Numbered from the stretch's first letter, positions 34,369 to 44,019 are shown. The stretch: 64,000 nucleotides of DNA from JAOAFX01 sp049700315 (GCA_049700315.1 JBNAVN010000002.1:1-64000), one strand, 5' to 3'. Numbers and translations are program-made. The notes: generated from the letters alone by a model not told the origin.

Positions 34369-35354
34369 TCAAGAACCTTACTGAAATCTATGGTCCTTCA
34401 GGTCGTGAAGAAAAAGTCCGTATGCTAATAAAAACACAAATAAAAAAGATCTGTAAGGATATTACGGTTGATGCCTTAGGAAATTTGATTGCCCACATAC
34501 CACCTAAGAATGAGAAAAAGGCAAAAAAGATAATGTTCTGCGCGCATATGGATGAAATTGGTTTAATAGTTAAACACATTGACAAACAGGGATTTTTGAG
34601 ATTTGCCAGTGTCGGAGGTATTTTCCCGGAAAGAATTCTCCACCATCGTGTAATCTTTGAAAATGGCGTCACGGGTGTAATAGGGGTAGAAACAAAGTCA
34701 GAAACACCGAAGCCACCAAATCTTGATAATTTCTATATAGATATTGGTGCACAGAACAAGGAAGAAGCAGAAAAGATGGTCCAGCTTGGGGATATTGCAT
34801 CATTTTACCAGACAACAGAAATCATGAACAGAAAAATTGTATCAAAGGCACTGGATGACCGAATAGGTTGTTATTGTTTGATAGAAACGATGAAGAAAAT
34901 TAGGAAAAATCACGCTGATCTTTATTTCGTCTTCTCCACACAGGAAGAAGTGGGATTAAGGGGTGCACGTACAAGTGCATTCAGAATCAGCCCTGATTAT
35001 GCAATCGCAGTTGATGTTACTGGAACCGGCGATACTCCAGAATCACCCCAGATGGCGGTAAGTATTGGTAAGGGCGTTGCCATAAAGATAAAAGATAGCG
35101 CATTCATCACCAGCCCGTTTATAAAAGAAAAATTCTTAACCTATGCAAAAAATTTGAGGATTCCACATCAACTGGAAATTTTGGAAAGAGGAACAACTGA
35201 TGCGGCAATAATCCAGTTAATTAAGGAAGGTGTTTTGAGTGGAGTCCTTTCCATACCGACCCGTTATATCCATTCACCAAATGAAGTCTGTGATCTGAAT
35301 GATGTAAAGGCAACAATCAATCTGCTGATTGCCTGCGCTGAAAAGGGTTTTTGA
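34359..35354 (+). CDS. M42 family aminopeptidase (paralogue 2)
   Basis: This 331-residue M42 peptidase is a paralogue of the preceding one. The motifs CAHMDEIG, SKALDDRIGCY, TQEEVGLRGAR, AVDVTGTGD and RYIHSP are intact, so it should be active. Differences include ERGTTDAA in place of GGTDAG near the C-terminal metal site, which could alter specificity. The start overlaps paralogue 1 by 10 nt, and the M23 peptidase gene begins 6 nt after its stop. Confidence 0.92.
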   Translation: MELIKNLTEIYGPSGREEKVRMLIKTQIKKICKDITVDALGNLIAHIPPKNEKKAKKIMFCAHMDEIGLIVKHIDKQGFLRFASVGGIFPERILHHRVIFENGVTGVIGVETKSETPKPPNLDNFYIDIGAQNKEEAEKMVQLGDIASFYQTTEIMNRKIVSKALDDRIGCYCLIETMKKIRKNHADLYFVFSTQEEVGLRGARTSAFRISPDYAIAVDVTGTGDTPESPQMAVSIGKGVAIKIKDSAFITSPFIKEKFLTYAKNLRIPHQLEILERGTTDAAIIQLIKEGVLSGVLSIPTRYIHSPNEVCDLNDVKATINLLIACAEKGF

Positions 35355-35360
35355 TAATTA

Positions 35361-36125
35361 ATGAAAAAAGGATATTCAATAGTGTTCAGTTCTACAAACT
35401 CTTCTATATCCCGGCATTTTTTCCTGTCAAAAACGGTTTTCTTCAGTTTGGTCGTTTTATTTCTGCTTTTGCTGGCATTCTTAGTTGTGGGATTCGTAAA
35501 ATACGGTACACTTTCATATCGCATAATAGAACTGGAGATATTAAAGAAGCAAAATGCTGAAATGGAAAAAGAATTTGGCAAACTGGAAGCGATCAAGAAA
35601 AGATTAGCACTGACTGAAGCAGAAAACCAGAAGATTAGAATTATGCTGGGTATTGATAAGACACCTGCTGAAGTTACTCCATCTATTGATGAAGTAGAGG
35701 AAAAATATGAAAAGAAAATGAACAACCAGGAGAAAGCCGAAAATCTTCCTTATTTATTACCGGTAATGGGACAGATTTCAAGAAAATTCAGTGAAGAGCA
35801 TAAAGGCATAGATATTGCCGGACCCCTTTACTCACCAGTAATATCAGCAGCGAGTGGTACAGTAATAACCGTAGGTTGGGATTCACTCTATGGAAATTAC
35901 GTTGTTATTGAACACAGTTCCAACTATAAAACTTTTTATGGGCATTTGAACTCAATTCTTGTCAAACACGGAGATGTAGTAACAGGTGGCAAGATCATTG
36001 GCACACTCGGTTCAACAGGTCAATCAACCTCACCCCATCTGCATTACGAAGTGATTTTTCAGGGAAAATCTGTTGACCCAATGGTCTATTTACCCACAAA
36101 AACGGAAATAAAAGGAGGTTTATGA
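35361..36125 (+). CDS. M23 family (LytM-like) peptidase
   Basis: This 254-residue membrane-anchored protein has a short cytoplasmic N-terminus, one membrane helix (about residues 28-50, VLFLLLLAFLVVGFV), a coiled coil over residues 55-95, and a C-terminal M23 domain. The zinc and catalytic motifs KGIDIAGP (HKGID), YGHL and SPHLHYEV are present, so it may cleave peptidoglycan cross-links. The overall layout matches cell-wall hydrolases or hydrolase activators of the murein-elongation or division machinery. The stop overlaps the start of the sugar-nucleotide gene by 4 nt. Confidence 0.9.
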   Translation: MKKGYSIVFSSTNSSISRHFFLSKTVFFSLVVLFLLLLAFLVVGFVKYGTLSYRIIELEILKKQNAEMEKEFGKLEAIKKRLALTEAENQKIRIMLGIDKTPAEVTPSIDEVEEKYEKKMNNQEKAENLPYLLPVMGQISRKFSEEHKGIDIAGPLYSPVISAASGTVITVGWDSLYGNYVVIEHSSNYKTFYGHLNSILVKHGDVVTGGKIIGTLGSTGQSTSPHLHYEVIFQGKSVDPMVYLPTKTEIKGGL

Positions 36126-37078
36126 AAGTTTTGATCACAGGCATTTCTGGCTTTGCCGGCAGCCATCTTGCTGATTACCTCTTATCACTTAACAATGTTG
36201 AAGTTTTTGGAACAATCAAATGGCGTTCAAAAATAGACAACATTGAACACATTCTTGATAAGATCAAATTCTATGAATGTGATATCAAAGATGCTTCAGC
36301 AATAAAGTATGTTATCAATGAGATTAGACCTGACTTTATTTTCCATCTTGCTGCTCAGAGCTATGTTCCTTTTTCCTGGCGTGCTCCTTCTGAGACTTTG
36401 ACAACAAATATCCTGGGCGAGTTGAATCTATTTGAAGCAGTTCGGGAATTAAAACTTGATACAATGATCCACATTGCGGGTTCAAGCGAAGAATACGGAC
36501 TTGTATACCCTGAAGAAATACCGATAAGAGAAACAAATCCCTTAAGGCCATTGAGTCCTTATGCAGTAAGCAAGGTTGCTCAGGACCTGCTTGGTTATCA
36601 ATACTACAAAAGCTATGCTCTAAAGATCATAAGAACAAGGGCATTTAACCATACTGGTCCAAGGCGCGGTGAAGTCTTTGTTACTTCCAACTTTGCCCGA
36701 CAGATAATTGAAATTGAAAAGAAAAAAAGAGAACCGGTTATCTATGTAGGCAATCTTGAGGCAGTAAGGGATTTCCTTGATGTGCGTGATGTTGCAAAGG
36801 CATACTTTCTCGCTTTGAAAAAAGGTACGCCAGGAGAAGTCTACAATATTGCTTCAGGCAAAGGAGTAAAAATAAAAGAGTTACTTAATACAATGCTCAA
36901 AATGACCAATTGCAATCTGAAGGTCATTCAAGATCCAGCCCGTATGAGACCATCGGATGTTGAGTTGCTCGTTGGCTCAAACGAAAAATTCAAGTCCACC
37001 ACTGGCTGGCAACCGGAAATTCCATTTGAAAAAACAATTAAGGATCTTCTTGATTACTGGCGGTCAAGAATCTCATGA
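36122..37078 (+). CDS. GDP-mannose dehydratase/RMD-like SDR enzyme 1
   Basis: This 318-residue extended short-chain dehydrogenase acts on a nucleotide sugar. It has the NAD(P)-binding GISGFAGSH at the N-terminus, the active-site Ser region GSSEEYG, the YxxxK pair in YAVSKVAQD and the conserved FNHTGPRRG. The pattern is closest to GDP-mannose 4,6-dehydratases and GDP-6-deoxy-4-keto-mannose reductases (RMD), which make GDP-rhamnose. The ATG has an AAAGGAGG site. It is followed by a paralogue, overlapping by 4 nt. Confidence 0.85.
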   Translation: MKVLITGISGFAGSHLADYLLSLNNVEVFGTIKWRSKIDNIEHILDKIKFYECDIKDASAIKYVINEIRPDFIFHLAAQSYVPFSWRAPSETLTTNILGELNLFEAVRELKLDTMIHIAGSSEEYGLVYPEEIPIRETNPLRPLSPYAVSKVAQDLLGYQYYKSYALKIIRTRAFNHTGPRRGEVFVTSNFARQIIEIEKKKREPVIYVGNLEAVRDFLDVRDVAKAYFLALKKGTPGEVYNIASGKGVKIKELLNTMLKMTNCNLKVIQDPARMRPSDVELLVGSNEKFKSTTGWQPEIPFEKTIKDLLDYWRSRIS

Positions 37079-38016
37079 ACCGAATTCTGATTACTGGTGC
37101 TGAAGGCTTTGTTGGTTCCCACCTGATAAAAGTCTTGAAAGAATCTCTTGATATCATTATTCCTACCTGTTTCCCTCTACTGAAACCTAAACGAGGGAAA
37201 TTTGTCAGTATGGACATAATGAATATTGAAATGGTGCGTGAGGTTTTTAAGTCCCATAATCCTGATATCATATTTCATCTTGCTGCTGTTAGTTCGGTTG
37301 CCAAATCATTCCTTGATCGTCCATTCACTTACAATACAAATATTATGGGCACGATCAATCTTCTTGAAGCGGCGCAGTCTCTTAATAAAAAAACCAAATT
37401 CATCTTTGTTTCTACATGTGAAGTTTATGGTGGCGGTGATAATCTAAAAGAAGATGCAAAAATCACCCTGAAAAATCCTTACGCAGCAAGCAAGTATGCA
37501 TCCGAGCTAATTTGCAGTGAATACGGTAATTCAGGTATAGACATAGTCATCTTAAGGCCATTTAATCATACTGGACCCGGACAATCAGATGACTTCGTTC
37601 TTCCTTCAATTGCCCGGCAGGTGGCTGAGATTGAACGTGGCAAGAAGATACCGCTAATTGAAGTAGGTAATATTGAAATAAGAAGAGAATTCATAAATGT
37701 TATGGATGTGGTGCTGGCTTACAAACTTGCCATAGAAAAATGCCCTAACGGAGAGATCTATAATATCTCTTCAGGCAAAGGCCATACCCTTGCTGAAGCC
37801 ATTGACCTTTTCAAGAAACTGGCAAAAGTCAATTTTGATATCAAAGTTGATCCGTCCCGCCTGCGTAAGACTGACATTGCAGTGCTTATAGGCAACGGCG
37901 AAAAATTTTCAAAATTGACCGGTTGGGTCCAAAAAATCTCATTTGAAAAGACAATTGAAGACCTGTTAAATTACTGGCGTGCAAAAACACAAAATTCACG
38001 CAGACAAGAACATTGA
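37075..38016 (+). CDS. GDP-mannose dehydratase/RMD-like SDR enzyme 2
   Basis: This 313-residue protein is a paralogue of the preceding one. It has GAEGFVGSH, STCEVYG, the YxxxK motif in YAASKYASE and FNHTGPGQ. One of the two probably acts as the dehydratase and the other as the reductase in making a deoxyhexose such as GDP-D-rhamnose for the surface glycan; which is which cannot be read from sequence alone. The gene overlaps the upstream one by 4 nt and is followed by a glycosyltransferase gene. Confidence 0.85.
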   Translation: MNRILITGAEGFVGSHLIKVLKESLDIIIPTCFPLLKPKRGKFVSMDIMNIEMVREVFKSHNPDIIFHLAAVSSVAKSFLDRPFTYNTNIMGTINLLEAAQSLNKKTKFIFVSTCEVYGGGDNLKEDAKITLKNPYAASKYASELICSEYGNSGIDIVILRPFNHTGPGQSDDFVLPSIARQVAEIERGKKIPLIEVGNIEIRREFINVMDVVLAYKLAIEKCPNGEIYNISSGKGHTLAEAIDLFKKLAKVNFDIKVDPSRLRKTDIAVLIGNGEKFSKLTGWVQKISFEKTIEDLLNYWRAKTQNSRRQEH

Positions 38017-38061
38017 AAAACAAAGATATGAATTTTCCCGTTTTTGTTCCTTATTTAAATT

Positions 38062-39153
38062 ATGAATATTTTGGTAATTAATTGGCAGGATTGGCAGAAT
38101 CCCTATGCAGGCGGCGCCGAGGTGTATTTTTATGAGATATTTGTGCGTTTGCTTAAAAAGGGCCATAAAATTATGCTTCTTTGCAGTAAAGGACCCGGGC
38201 AGAGCCGTTACGAGATTCTTGAAGGCTTTGAAATTTTTCGTATTGGTAAGAGATTCAATTTCAATTTCTATATACCGTTTGCTCTTCGCTCAATACTACG
38301 ACATAGAAAGGTTGATATCATCATTGACGACCAGAATAAAATTCCATTCTATTCCCCGCTTTATTCGCGAAAAAAGAATTTCATAATGATTATGCATCTT
38401 TTTGGAAAAACAATCTACAAAGAAACCAATTTTGCCTTTGCAAGTTATGTATTCGGAACCGAGCGGCTTATTCCAATGATGTATCCTCACTCCCATTTCA
38501 TTGCCATTTCTCATAGCACGGCTGAAGATTTGAAAAACATGGGCGTGAAAAAAAGAATATCTGTTGTTTATTGTGGAATTCCTGAAGTCACCAATGATTC
38601 TCCTGTTGTGCGCCAGAAAAACCTTGTTGCTTATGTCGGTCGTGTTAAAAAATACAAGTCCATTGATCACCTGATTTATGCCGTAGATAGATTAAGAAAA
38701 GAAATTTCTGTTGAACTGACTGTCGTTGGTGATGGCGATGCCCGGCAGGAATTGGAAAAACTCAGCAAAAAACTGAATTTGCCGGTAGATTTTAGAGGAT
38801 TTGTAGATGAAAGAGAAAAATATGAGGTGTATTATCGGGCCAAGATCATTGTTCAACCTTCTATCAAGGAAGGCTGGGGGTTGACAGCAGTTGAAGCTCA
38901 GGCCTGCGGGACACCTGTGGTTTGTGCCGATTCACCGGGGTTAAAAGAAACCCTTATTGATGGAAAGACTGGTTATTTATATGAATATGGGAATATCAAC
39001 CAACTGTGTAGCAGAATCAAAGATTTGCTTCTTGATGACAATAAATGGCTTGATTTCTCAAACGCTGCGCGCAGGTGGACAAAAAAATTTTCCTGGGATA
39101 ATTCAGCGGAAACAATGGAAAAGATCCTTTTGGAAAAAAGCAGTACTGTATGA
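38062..39153 (+). CDS. Family 4 glycosyltransferase
   Basis: This 363-residue GT4 enzyme has a GT-B fold. It opens with ILVINWQDWQNPYAGGAEVY (nucleotide-sugar clamp with GGAE) and has the C-terminal donor motif SIKEGWGLTAVEAQACGTPVV. It probably transfers the sugar made by the two preceding enzymes onto a lipid-linked glycan at the cytoplasmic face of the membrane. No strong Shine-Dalgarno site and no consensus promoter were found in the 45-nt gap. The stop overlaps the next gene by 4 nt. Confidence 0.92.
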   Translation: MNILVINWQDWQNPYAGGAEVYFYEIFVRLLKKGHKIMLLCSKGPGQSRYEILEGFEIFRIGKRFNFNFYIPFALRSILRHRKVDIIIDDQNKIPFYSPLYSRKKNFIMIMHLFGKTIYKETNFAFASYVFGTERLIPMMYPHSHFIAISHSTAEDLKNMGVKKRISVVYCGIPEVTNDSPVVRQKNLVAYVGRVKKYKSIDHLIYAVDRLRKEISVELTVVGDGDARQELEKLSKKLNLPVDFRGFVDEREKYEVYYRAKIIVQPSIKEGWGLTAVEAQACGTPVVCADSPGLKETLIDGKTGYLYEYGNINQLCSRIKDLLLDDNKWLDFSNAARRWTKKFSWDNSAETMEKILLEKSSTV

Positions 39154-41408
39154 ACTTTGCAGTAATTCTATTCTCCATAATTGTTAATGAACCCTGTTTA
39201 GTCTTTTTTTCTCTACCCGATAGTCTTACTGATTTTTCCATTGCTCTCCAGAATTACGAAAAAGGCAATTACCGAACCGCTCAGGTCCTCCTGGAGAATT
39301 TTGTTAATGAAAATCCTGATGATACTTTGGTTCCCGAAGCAACCCATTATTTGCTGAAAATCTATGACCAGAAAAACGATTTCACAAAATTCTTTGCTAC
39401 CGCAAATCGCTATTTAGAATCTTTCAAATACGATAGAAGAAGAGGTGATATTTTCAATCTACTTTTGAATAAACTTGTGAATACCAATTCATTTTTTCTT
39501 GCTTTTGCATATCTCAGAAAATATGACTATTTGCCTGTTAATGACGCGCTTATCAGTCTCATAGTTTTGAACCTTGGAACCCAGGGTTTTTGCCTTGACG
39601 AACTGCTACAACTATATCCTGAATACGATTCATTGAAGATACTAAAAGCCCTTTCTCTTGAAAATCTGAAAGACCGACACGAAATATTCAAAACGATTAA
39701 AAACATCAAAGGAAAATTGTACATAATTGAAAATTATCTCGCCTCGGAAGACACCGTCAGCGCCTTTAATGAATACCGAACTGTGAAACTTGAAGAAATC
39801 CCTGCAGATATGCTCTATCAATGGGCACAGATATCACTCGTCCTCAACCCGTCTGACTTAGCAAACATAATTTCTCATATGCAAATATACCCATTCATGA
39901 AAGAAAAGATAAAAATTCTGAATATTTTTGTCACGAATGAATTACCCGATGATATTAATATTCAGGATAAAAAGGACATAGATGTCATTCAGAAGTTCAT
40001 CAGGACCCACCACATTGATTCAAACCGGCTATTTCTGCCCGAAAGCATCAATATTGATTCAATTCTTACTGATACTACGAAGGCCGAAGACATTCTTGTA
40101 TTTTTCAGGGAAAATTCACCGAGAAATTTCTGCCTGGATTCAATATACTGCACATTATTATTGAAAAAACAAAGATACTCTGATGCTTATGATGTCATCA
40201 AAGAATATCTTGAATATCCTGAAACAAAACATTATGCCCGGATGGTCAGGGCACTAAAGTGTTTTGGAGAAAAAGACTACAAATCGGCGCTTAATGATTT
40301 TATCTTCATTTCAAACAAAGACCAATTCTCTAAAGTGGTATATGCAGAATGCCTTCAATATACAAATCATGATCCATCAACGATCTACGAAGAATTGCTT
40401 GGTAGTTGCAGTGATTCACTGCTCCGCCAGAGAATCCTGAGCAACTACATCAGCCATAAATTCCAGAATTATGAATACTCGGCAATAGCAAAACTGGATC
40501 AAAAGGAATTCAGCGGTGATTCGCACCTGGTCAAACTCTATCTTTTGAGTCTTGTCCATAACGGCAAGAGAGAATATGCAAAAACACAATATGTAAAATT
40601 GAATGGTCAACTTGACCTTGATTTCTACATTGCTGAAGTACAATATCTCATTGAAAGTAAAAACTGGAAAAGAGCCAACTTTATCCTGGATTCATTACTG
40701 AATATCCCGGCATATAAAAATAATGAAATCCTGAATTATAATGCCTGCCTGGTTCCTTTTCGCAGTGAAGACTACACACTTGCTGAAACTCGCCTTGCAA
40801 AGTTTTGCAAAAAATTCAAGAGTAGTAAATACTACTATCAAGCATTATTTAAATTGGGTACACTAAAATATTTAAGACAGGAATTTGATTCTGCCGCATA
40901 TTACTATGGTCTTGCCTCAAACGATAGTTCGTTATATATAGAAGCCACTCAGAACCAGCTGCTTGCCTGCAAAAAAGCAGAAAAATGGCAGGATGTGATA
41001 CAGATTGGGAAAAAACTTGCTGATATTAGTTCTGATTCAATCAAAGCAGAATTCCATTTTGAAATTGGCTATGCCTTTTTAAGACGTGGTATGGTCGACA
41101 ACGCTATTGTACATCTAAAAATGGCTACAGCGTTGAACTCACTCGTTGATTACCACTACTGGCTCGGTGAGGCATATCTAACAAAAGGTGATTTTGCAAG
41201 GGCACTGTATCAATACGAAAAGATTGTCAACAACTTCAAGAAAGATGAGATGTGGTATCCTACCGCCTTTTTTAAAATCGGGTTGAGTCTGGAAATGCTC
41301 AATGAAATTCAAGAAGCAAAGAAAATATACACCACCCTCCTTAAAGAGCGGGGCGCGGCTGATGTCTGGGGTAGCGAAGCCAAAAAAAGACTGGAGTTGC
41401 TAAGATGA
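39150..41408 (+). CDS. Large secreted TPR protein
   Basis: This 752-residue protein has an N-terminal hydrophobic segment (MNFAVILFSIIVNEPCLVFF) suggestive of export, then tetratricopeptide-type repeats. The first ones resemble the YbgF/BamD-like opening (YEKGNYRTAQVLLENFVNENP) and the last are clear (FHFEIGYAFLRRGMVDNAIVHL, YWLGEAYLTKGDFARALYQY). No catalytic motif is seen. It overlaps the glycosyltransferase upstream and the LptE-like lipoprotein downstream by 4 nt each, so a role in periplasmic envelope assembly is likely. Confidence 0.8.
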   Translation: MNFAVILFSIIVNEPCLVFFSLPDSLTDFSIALQNYEKGNYRTAQVLLENFVNENPDDTLVPEATHYLLKIYDQKNDFTKFFATANRYLESFKYDRRRGDIFNLLLNKLVNTNSFFLAFAYLRKYDYLPVNDALISLIVLNLGTQGFCLDELLQLYPEYDSLKILKALSLENLKDRHEIFKTIKNIKGKLYIIENYLASEDTVSAFNEYRTVKLEEIPADMLYQWAQISLVLNPSDLANIISHMQIYPFMKEKIKILNIFVTNELPDDINIQDKKDIDVIQKFIRTHHIDSNRLFLPESINIDSILTDTTKAEDILVFFRENSPRNFCLDSIYCTLLLKKQRYSDAYDVIKEYLEYPETKHYARMVRALKCFGEKDYKSALNDFIFISNKDQFSKVVYAECLQYTNHDPSTIYEELLGSCSDSLLRQRILSNYISHKFQNYEYSAIAKLDQKEFSGDSHLVKLYLLSLVHNGKREYAKTQYVKLNGQLDLDFYIAEVQYLIESKNWKRANFILDSLLNIPAYKNNEILNYNACLVPFRSEDYTLAETRLAKFCKKFKSSKYYYQALFKLGTLKYLRQEFDSAAYYYGLASNDSSLYIEATQNQLLACKKAEKWQDVIQIGKKLADISSDSIKAEFHFEIGYAFLRRGMVDNAIVHLKMATALNSLVDYHYWLGEAYLTKGDFARALYQYEKIVNNFKKDEMWYPTAFFKIGLSLEMLNEIQEAKKIYTTLLKERGAADVWGSEAKKRLELLR

Positions 41409-41929
41409 AACGCTGCCGGATCTTCAACATTAACTCACTACCCTGCCTACTGCTTATCATCAACTACTTACTGCTTGCTGTTTACTACTTACTAATTTCT
41501 GGTTGCTGTGGTTATTCTACTCGCTCTTTACTTCCCGGCTATATCAGAAAGGTTCATATAAAAATATTTGAGAATCAGACTTACAAACCAGGTCTCAATG
41601 AAATAGCAACCGAGACTACAATTGAGGCATTCCGCAATAACTCATCGCTTAAGATCGTCAGTGAGGAACAGGCAGACATTGTAGTAAATGGTAAAGTCAC
41701 AGGTTTTTCTAAAGATCCTCATGTGTATACGGGTGCCCTGGATGTGACACAATACAAGATAACAGTCAAACTATCAGTAACCTGCCTTGATCAGGTAAAG
41801 AATACAATCTTCTGGCAGGGTGATATTTCAGACTGGGCAATATATACGACTGACGAAGATGAAAGCATTAAGGAAGCAATCAAACGGGCTGCTGAAAGAT
41901 TGGTGACTACGATATTGACAAATTGGTAA
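41405..41929 (+). CDS. lptE: LptE-like LPS-assembly lipoprotein
   Basis: This 174-residue lipoprotein has an unusually long hydrophobic signal ending in lipobox LLISGC, then GYSTRSLLPGYIRKVHIKIF and FENQTYKPGLNEIATETTIE, a pattern typical of LptE/DUF-type LPS-assembly proteins. LptE plugs the LptD barrel that inserts lipopolysaccharide in the outer membrane. lptD is not in this window. The signal-peptide coding region is made of CTAC/TTACT units (41430-41497) related to two non-coding stretches elsewhere. Overlap with the TPR gene is 4 nt. Confidence 0.8.
   Translation: MKRCRIFNINSLPCLLLIINYLLLAVYYLLISGCCGYSTRSLLPGYIRKVHIKIFENQTYKPGLNEIATETTIEAFRNNSSLKIVSEEQADIVVNGKVTGFSKDPHVYTGALDVTQYKITVKLSVTCLDQVKNTIFWQGDISDWAIYTTDEDESIKEAIKRAAERLVTTILTNW
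41430..41497. repeat. CTAC/TTACT-rich stretch, copy 2 (inside lptE-like gene)
   Basis: The stretch contains repeated CTACTTACT, CTGCTTATC and TTACTAC units and encodes the Leu/Tyr-rich signal peptide of the LptE-like protein. It resembles the runs at 16119-16150 and 48172-48215. Confidence 0.4.
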
Positions 41930-41937
41930 GTATCGGC

Positions 41938-41965
41938 TTGACACAATTATTTTAATATCTATAAT
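41938..41965 (+). promoter_or_regulatory. Promoter of GT2 fusion gene, near-leaderless
   Basis: TTGACA (41938-41943) and TATAAT (41960-41965) are perfect and 16 bp apart; the ATG at 41974 follows after 8 nt. No Shine-Dalgarno site is present. Confidence 0.75.
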
Positions 41966-41973
41966 TATCTGAA

Positions 41974-44019
41974 ATGGAACCGGAGATTTCAATTGTTATA
42001 GTCAACTATAATGTTAGACATTTTGTAGAACAGTGCCTCATGGCGATTGAGCGCGCCAGGCACAATCTCGCCCTTGAAATCATTGTCGTTGATAACGCTT
42101 CGGTTGATGGTAGCCAGGCAATGATTAAAAGAAAATTCCCCCAAGTTTTGCTTCTTGAAAATCATAAGAATCTTGGTTTTGCAAAAGCAAATAATCAAGC
42201 ATTAAAGATCGCCCGGGGTAAATATGTATTGATCCTCAATCCAGATACTTTGATTCAGGAAGATACGCTCGTCGCATTGAAGGACTTCCTTGATAAAAAT
42301 CAAGATGTTAGTGCAGTCGGATGCAAGTTGATCAACCCGGATGGCTCTTTCCAGATTGCAAGCAGGCGTAGTATTCCAACACCCTGGGTCGCATTTACAA
42401 AGATCACTGGGTTAAGCAGGATTTTTCCAAGGAGCAAAATCTTTGCACGTTATAATCTTACCTATATCTCACCTGATATTGGGTGTGAAGTAGAAGTGCT
42501 TTCTGGTTCATTGATGATGGTTCGAAAGCAGGTCCTGACTGATGTTGGCTATTTTGATGAAGATTATTTTCTATACGGAGAAGATATTGATCTGTGTTAC
42601 AAGATAAAGAAGGCTGGTGGGAAAATTTACTACACTCCTGTTACTAAGGCTATCCATTACAAAGGAGAAAGTACAAAAAAAGGAGAATTTTCATATATTA
42701 CAAATTTTTATTCGTCAATGTTGATATTCATTGATAAACATTTCAAAAATTATTATTCGGTGTTTGTAAAATTTATTCTGACTGTCGGCATATATTTGCG
42801 GGCTTGCCTTGCTTATCTTTCTTCTCTCGTGAAAAACATCGCAACACCGCTCTTTGATTTTTTTCTAATCATTTTGAGCATCTATCTGGCAATTAAACTA
42901 TGGCTCCCCCATTATCAATTAGCGCGATTCCAGATGATCATTCCTGTGTATACCTTTGTTTGGTTCATTAGCATTTATCTTGCCGGCGCCTACCATCCAG
43001 GGGGGAAATACCACCTGAAACAGTTGATTGGTGGAGCCACAGTTGGTTTTCTGTTAAACTCTACTTTCACCTATTTCTTTAAGCAGTTTGCCTATTCGCG
43101 GGTTGTAGTATTAATTGCCTTCTTGCTTATTATACTGGTTCTGGGTATCTGGCGTGTTGCCTACCGCTGGATTGGTCCGCATTCAGTCAAACATCCAATT
43201 TCCAAATTAAGGCGTACAATCATTGTTGGCGCTGGCAAAGAGGGTACAAGGATCCTGAAGAAACTGAGAACCAGACCTGATATACCCTACGAAGTTTGTG
43301 GTTTTGTTGATTTTGACGAGAAGAATATCGGTAAAGAAATTGATGGTATTGAGGTTCTTTCAACCATTGAGAACATAAAAGATGTCATAAAAGTACAGAA
43401 GCTTGATGATGTGATATTCTCAAGTGACCGTTTGAGCAATAAACAGATCCTTGAAACAATTTCGTACGCAAGTGGTACTGGTGTGAACTTCCGTATCGTT
43501 CCCCACGAATTAGAATACATCATAGCAAAATCTTCTGTTGACGAAATCGATAGCCTGCCATTATTGGACTTAATAAGCACGTACGACCCAATAGATCTTA
43601 TGATAAAAAGACTCTTTGATATCTTTTCATCCCTGATTATTATCGTAGCTTCCTCGCCATTAATTCTTATCAATTTTATTGCCGGAGCAAAAATTATCAG
43701 CAAGAAAATCCTTATTGAAAATGGCAGAGAAGAAAATATCAGTTTATTTGAAGGCGGTATCTCATTTTTGAGGAACCTGCCATTATTTTTCTCTGTATTA
43801 AAAGGTATTATAAGCCTGGTTGGTGCGGAAATAAGTGAACCTGAAAAAAACAAACATAAACCTGCTTACAAGCCAGGATTAACCGGTTTTGTTCAGATCA
43901 AGGAACGTGAGAAGAAAAAACAATTAAGTTCTCAGGAAAAAGATTATTATAATCTCTACTATTTGAGAAATCGTTCTTTGATTACTGACCTGCAAATTTT
44001 GATTAAATCCCTGATTTAG
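41974..44019 (+). CDS. GT2 glycosyltransferase fused to FlaA1/polyprenyl-P glycosyltransferase-like region
   Basis: This 681-residue protein is a fusion. Residues 1-250 are a GT2 transferase of the rhamnosyltransferase type (SIVIVNYNVRHFVEQCL, LNPDTL, DEDYFLYGEDIDLCYK). Membrane helices follow (about 275-385), then a CoA-binding-like Rossmann segment (RTIIVGAGKEGTRIL, about 400-500) as in WbaP/FlaA1 proteins. The last 130 residues start like a bacterial sugar transferase (IKRLFDIFSSLIIIVASSP) and keep SLVGAEISEP and YKPGLTGFVQIKER. The usual basic KFRSM-type and DELPQ segments are missing or altered, so phospho-sugar transferase activity is doubtful. Own near-leaderless promoter. Confidence 0.85.
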   Translation: MEPEISIVIVNYNVRHFVEQCLMAIERARHNLALEIIVVDNASVDGSQAMIKRKFPQVLLLENHKNLGFAKANNQALKIARGKYVLILNPDTLIQEDTLVALKDFLDKNQDVSAVGCKLINPDGSFQIASRRSIPTPWVAFTKITGLSRIFPRSKIFARYNLTYISPDIGCEVEVLSGSLMMVRKQVLTDVGYFDEDYFLYGEDIDLCYKIKKAGGKIYYTPVTKAIHYKGESTKKGEFSYITNFYSSMLIFIDKHFKNYYSVFVKFILTVGIYLRACLAYLSSLVKNIATPLFDFFLIILSIYLAIKLWLPHYQLARFQMIIPVYTFVWFISIYLAGAYHPGGKYHLKQLIGGATVGFLLNSTFTYFFKQFAYSRVVVLIAFLLIILVLGIWRVAYRWIGPHSVKHPISKLRRTIIVGAGKEGTRILKKLRTRPDIPYEVCGFVDFDEKNIGKEIDGIEVLSTIENIKDVIKVQKLDDVIFSSDRLSNKQILETISYASGTGVNFRIVPHELEYIIAKSSVDEIDSLPLLDLISTYDPIDLMIKRLFDIFSSLIIIVASSPLILINFIAGAKIISKKILIENGREENISLFEGGISFLRNLPLFFSVLKGIISLVGAEISEPEKNKHKPAYKPGLTGFVQIKEREKKKQLSSQEKDYYNLYYLRNRSLITDLQILIKSLI

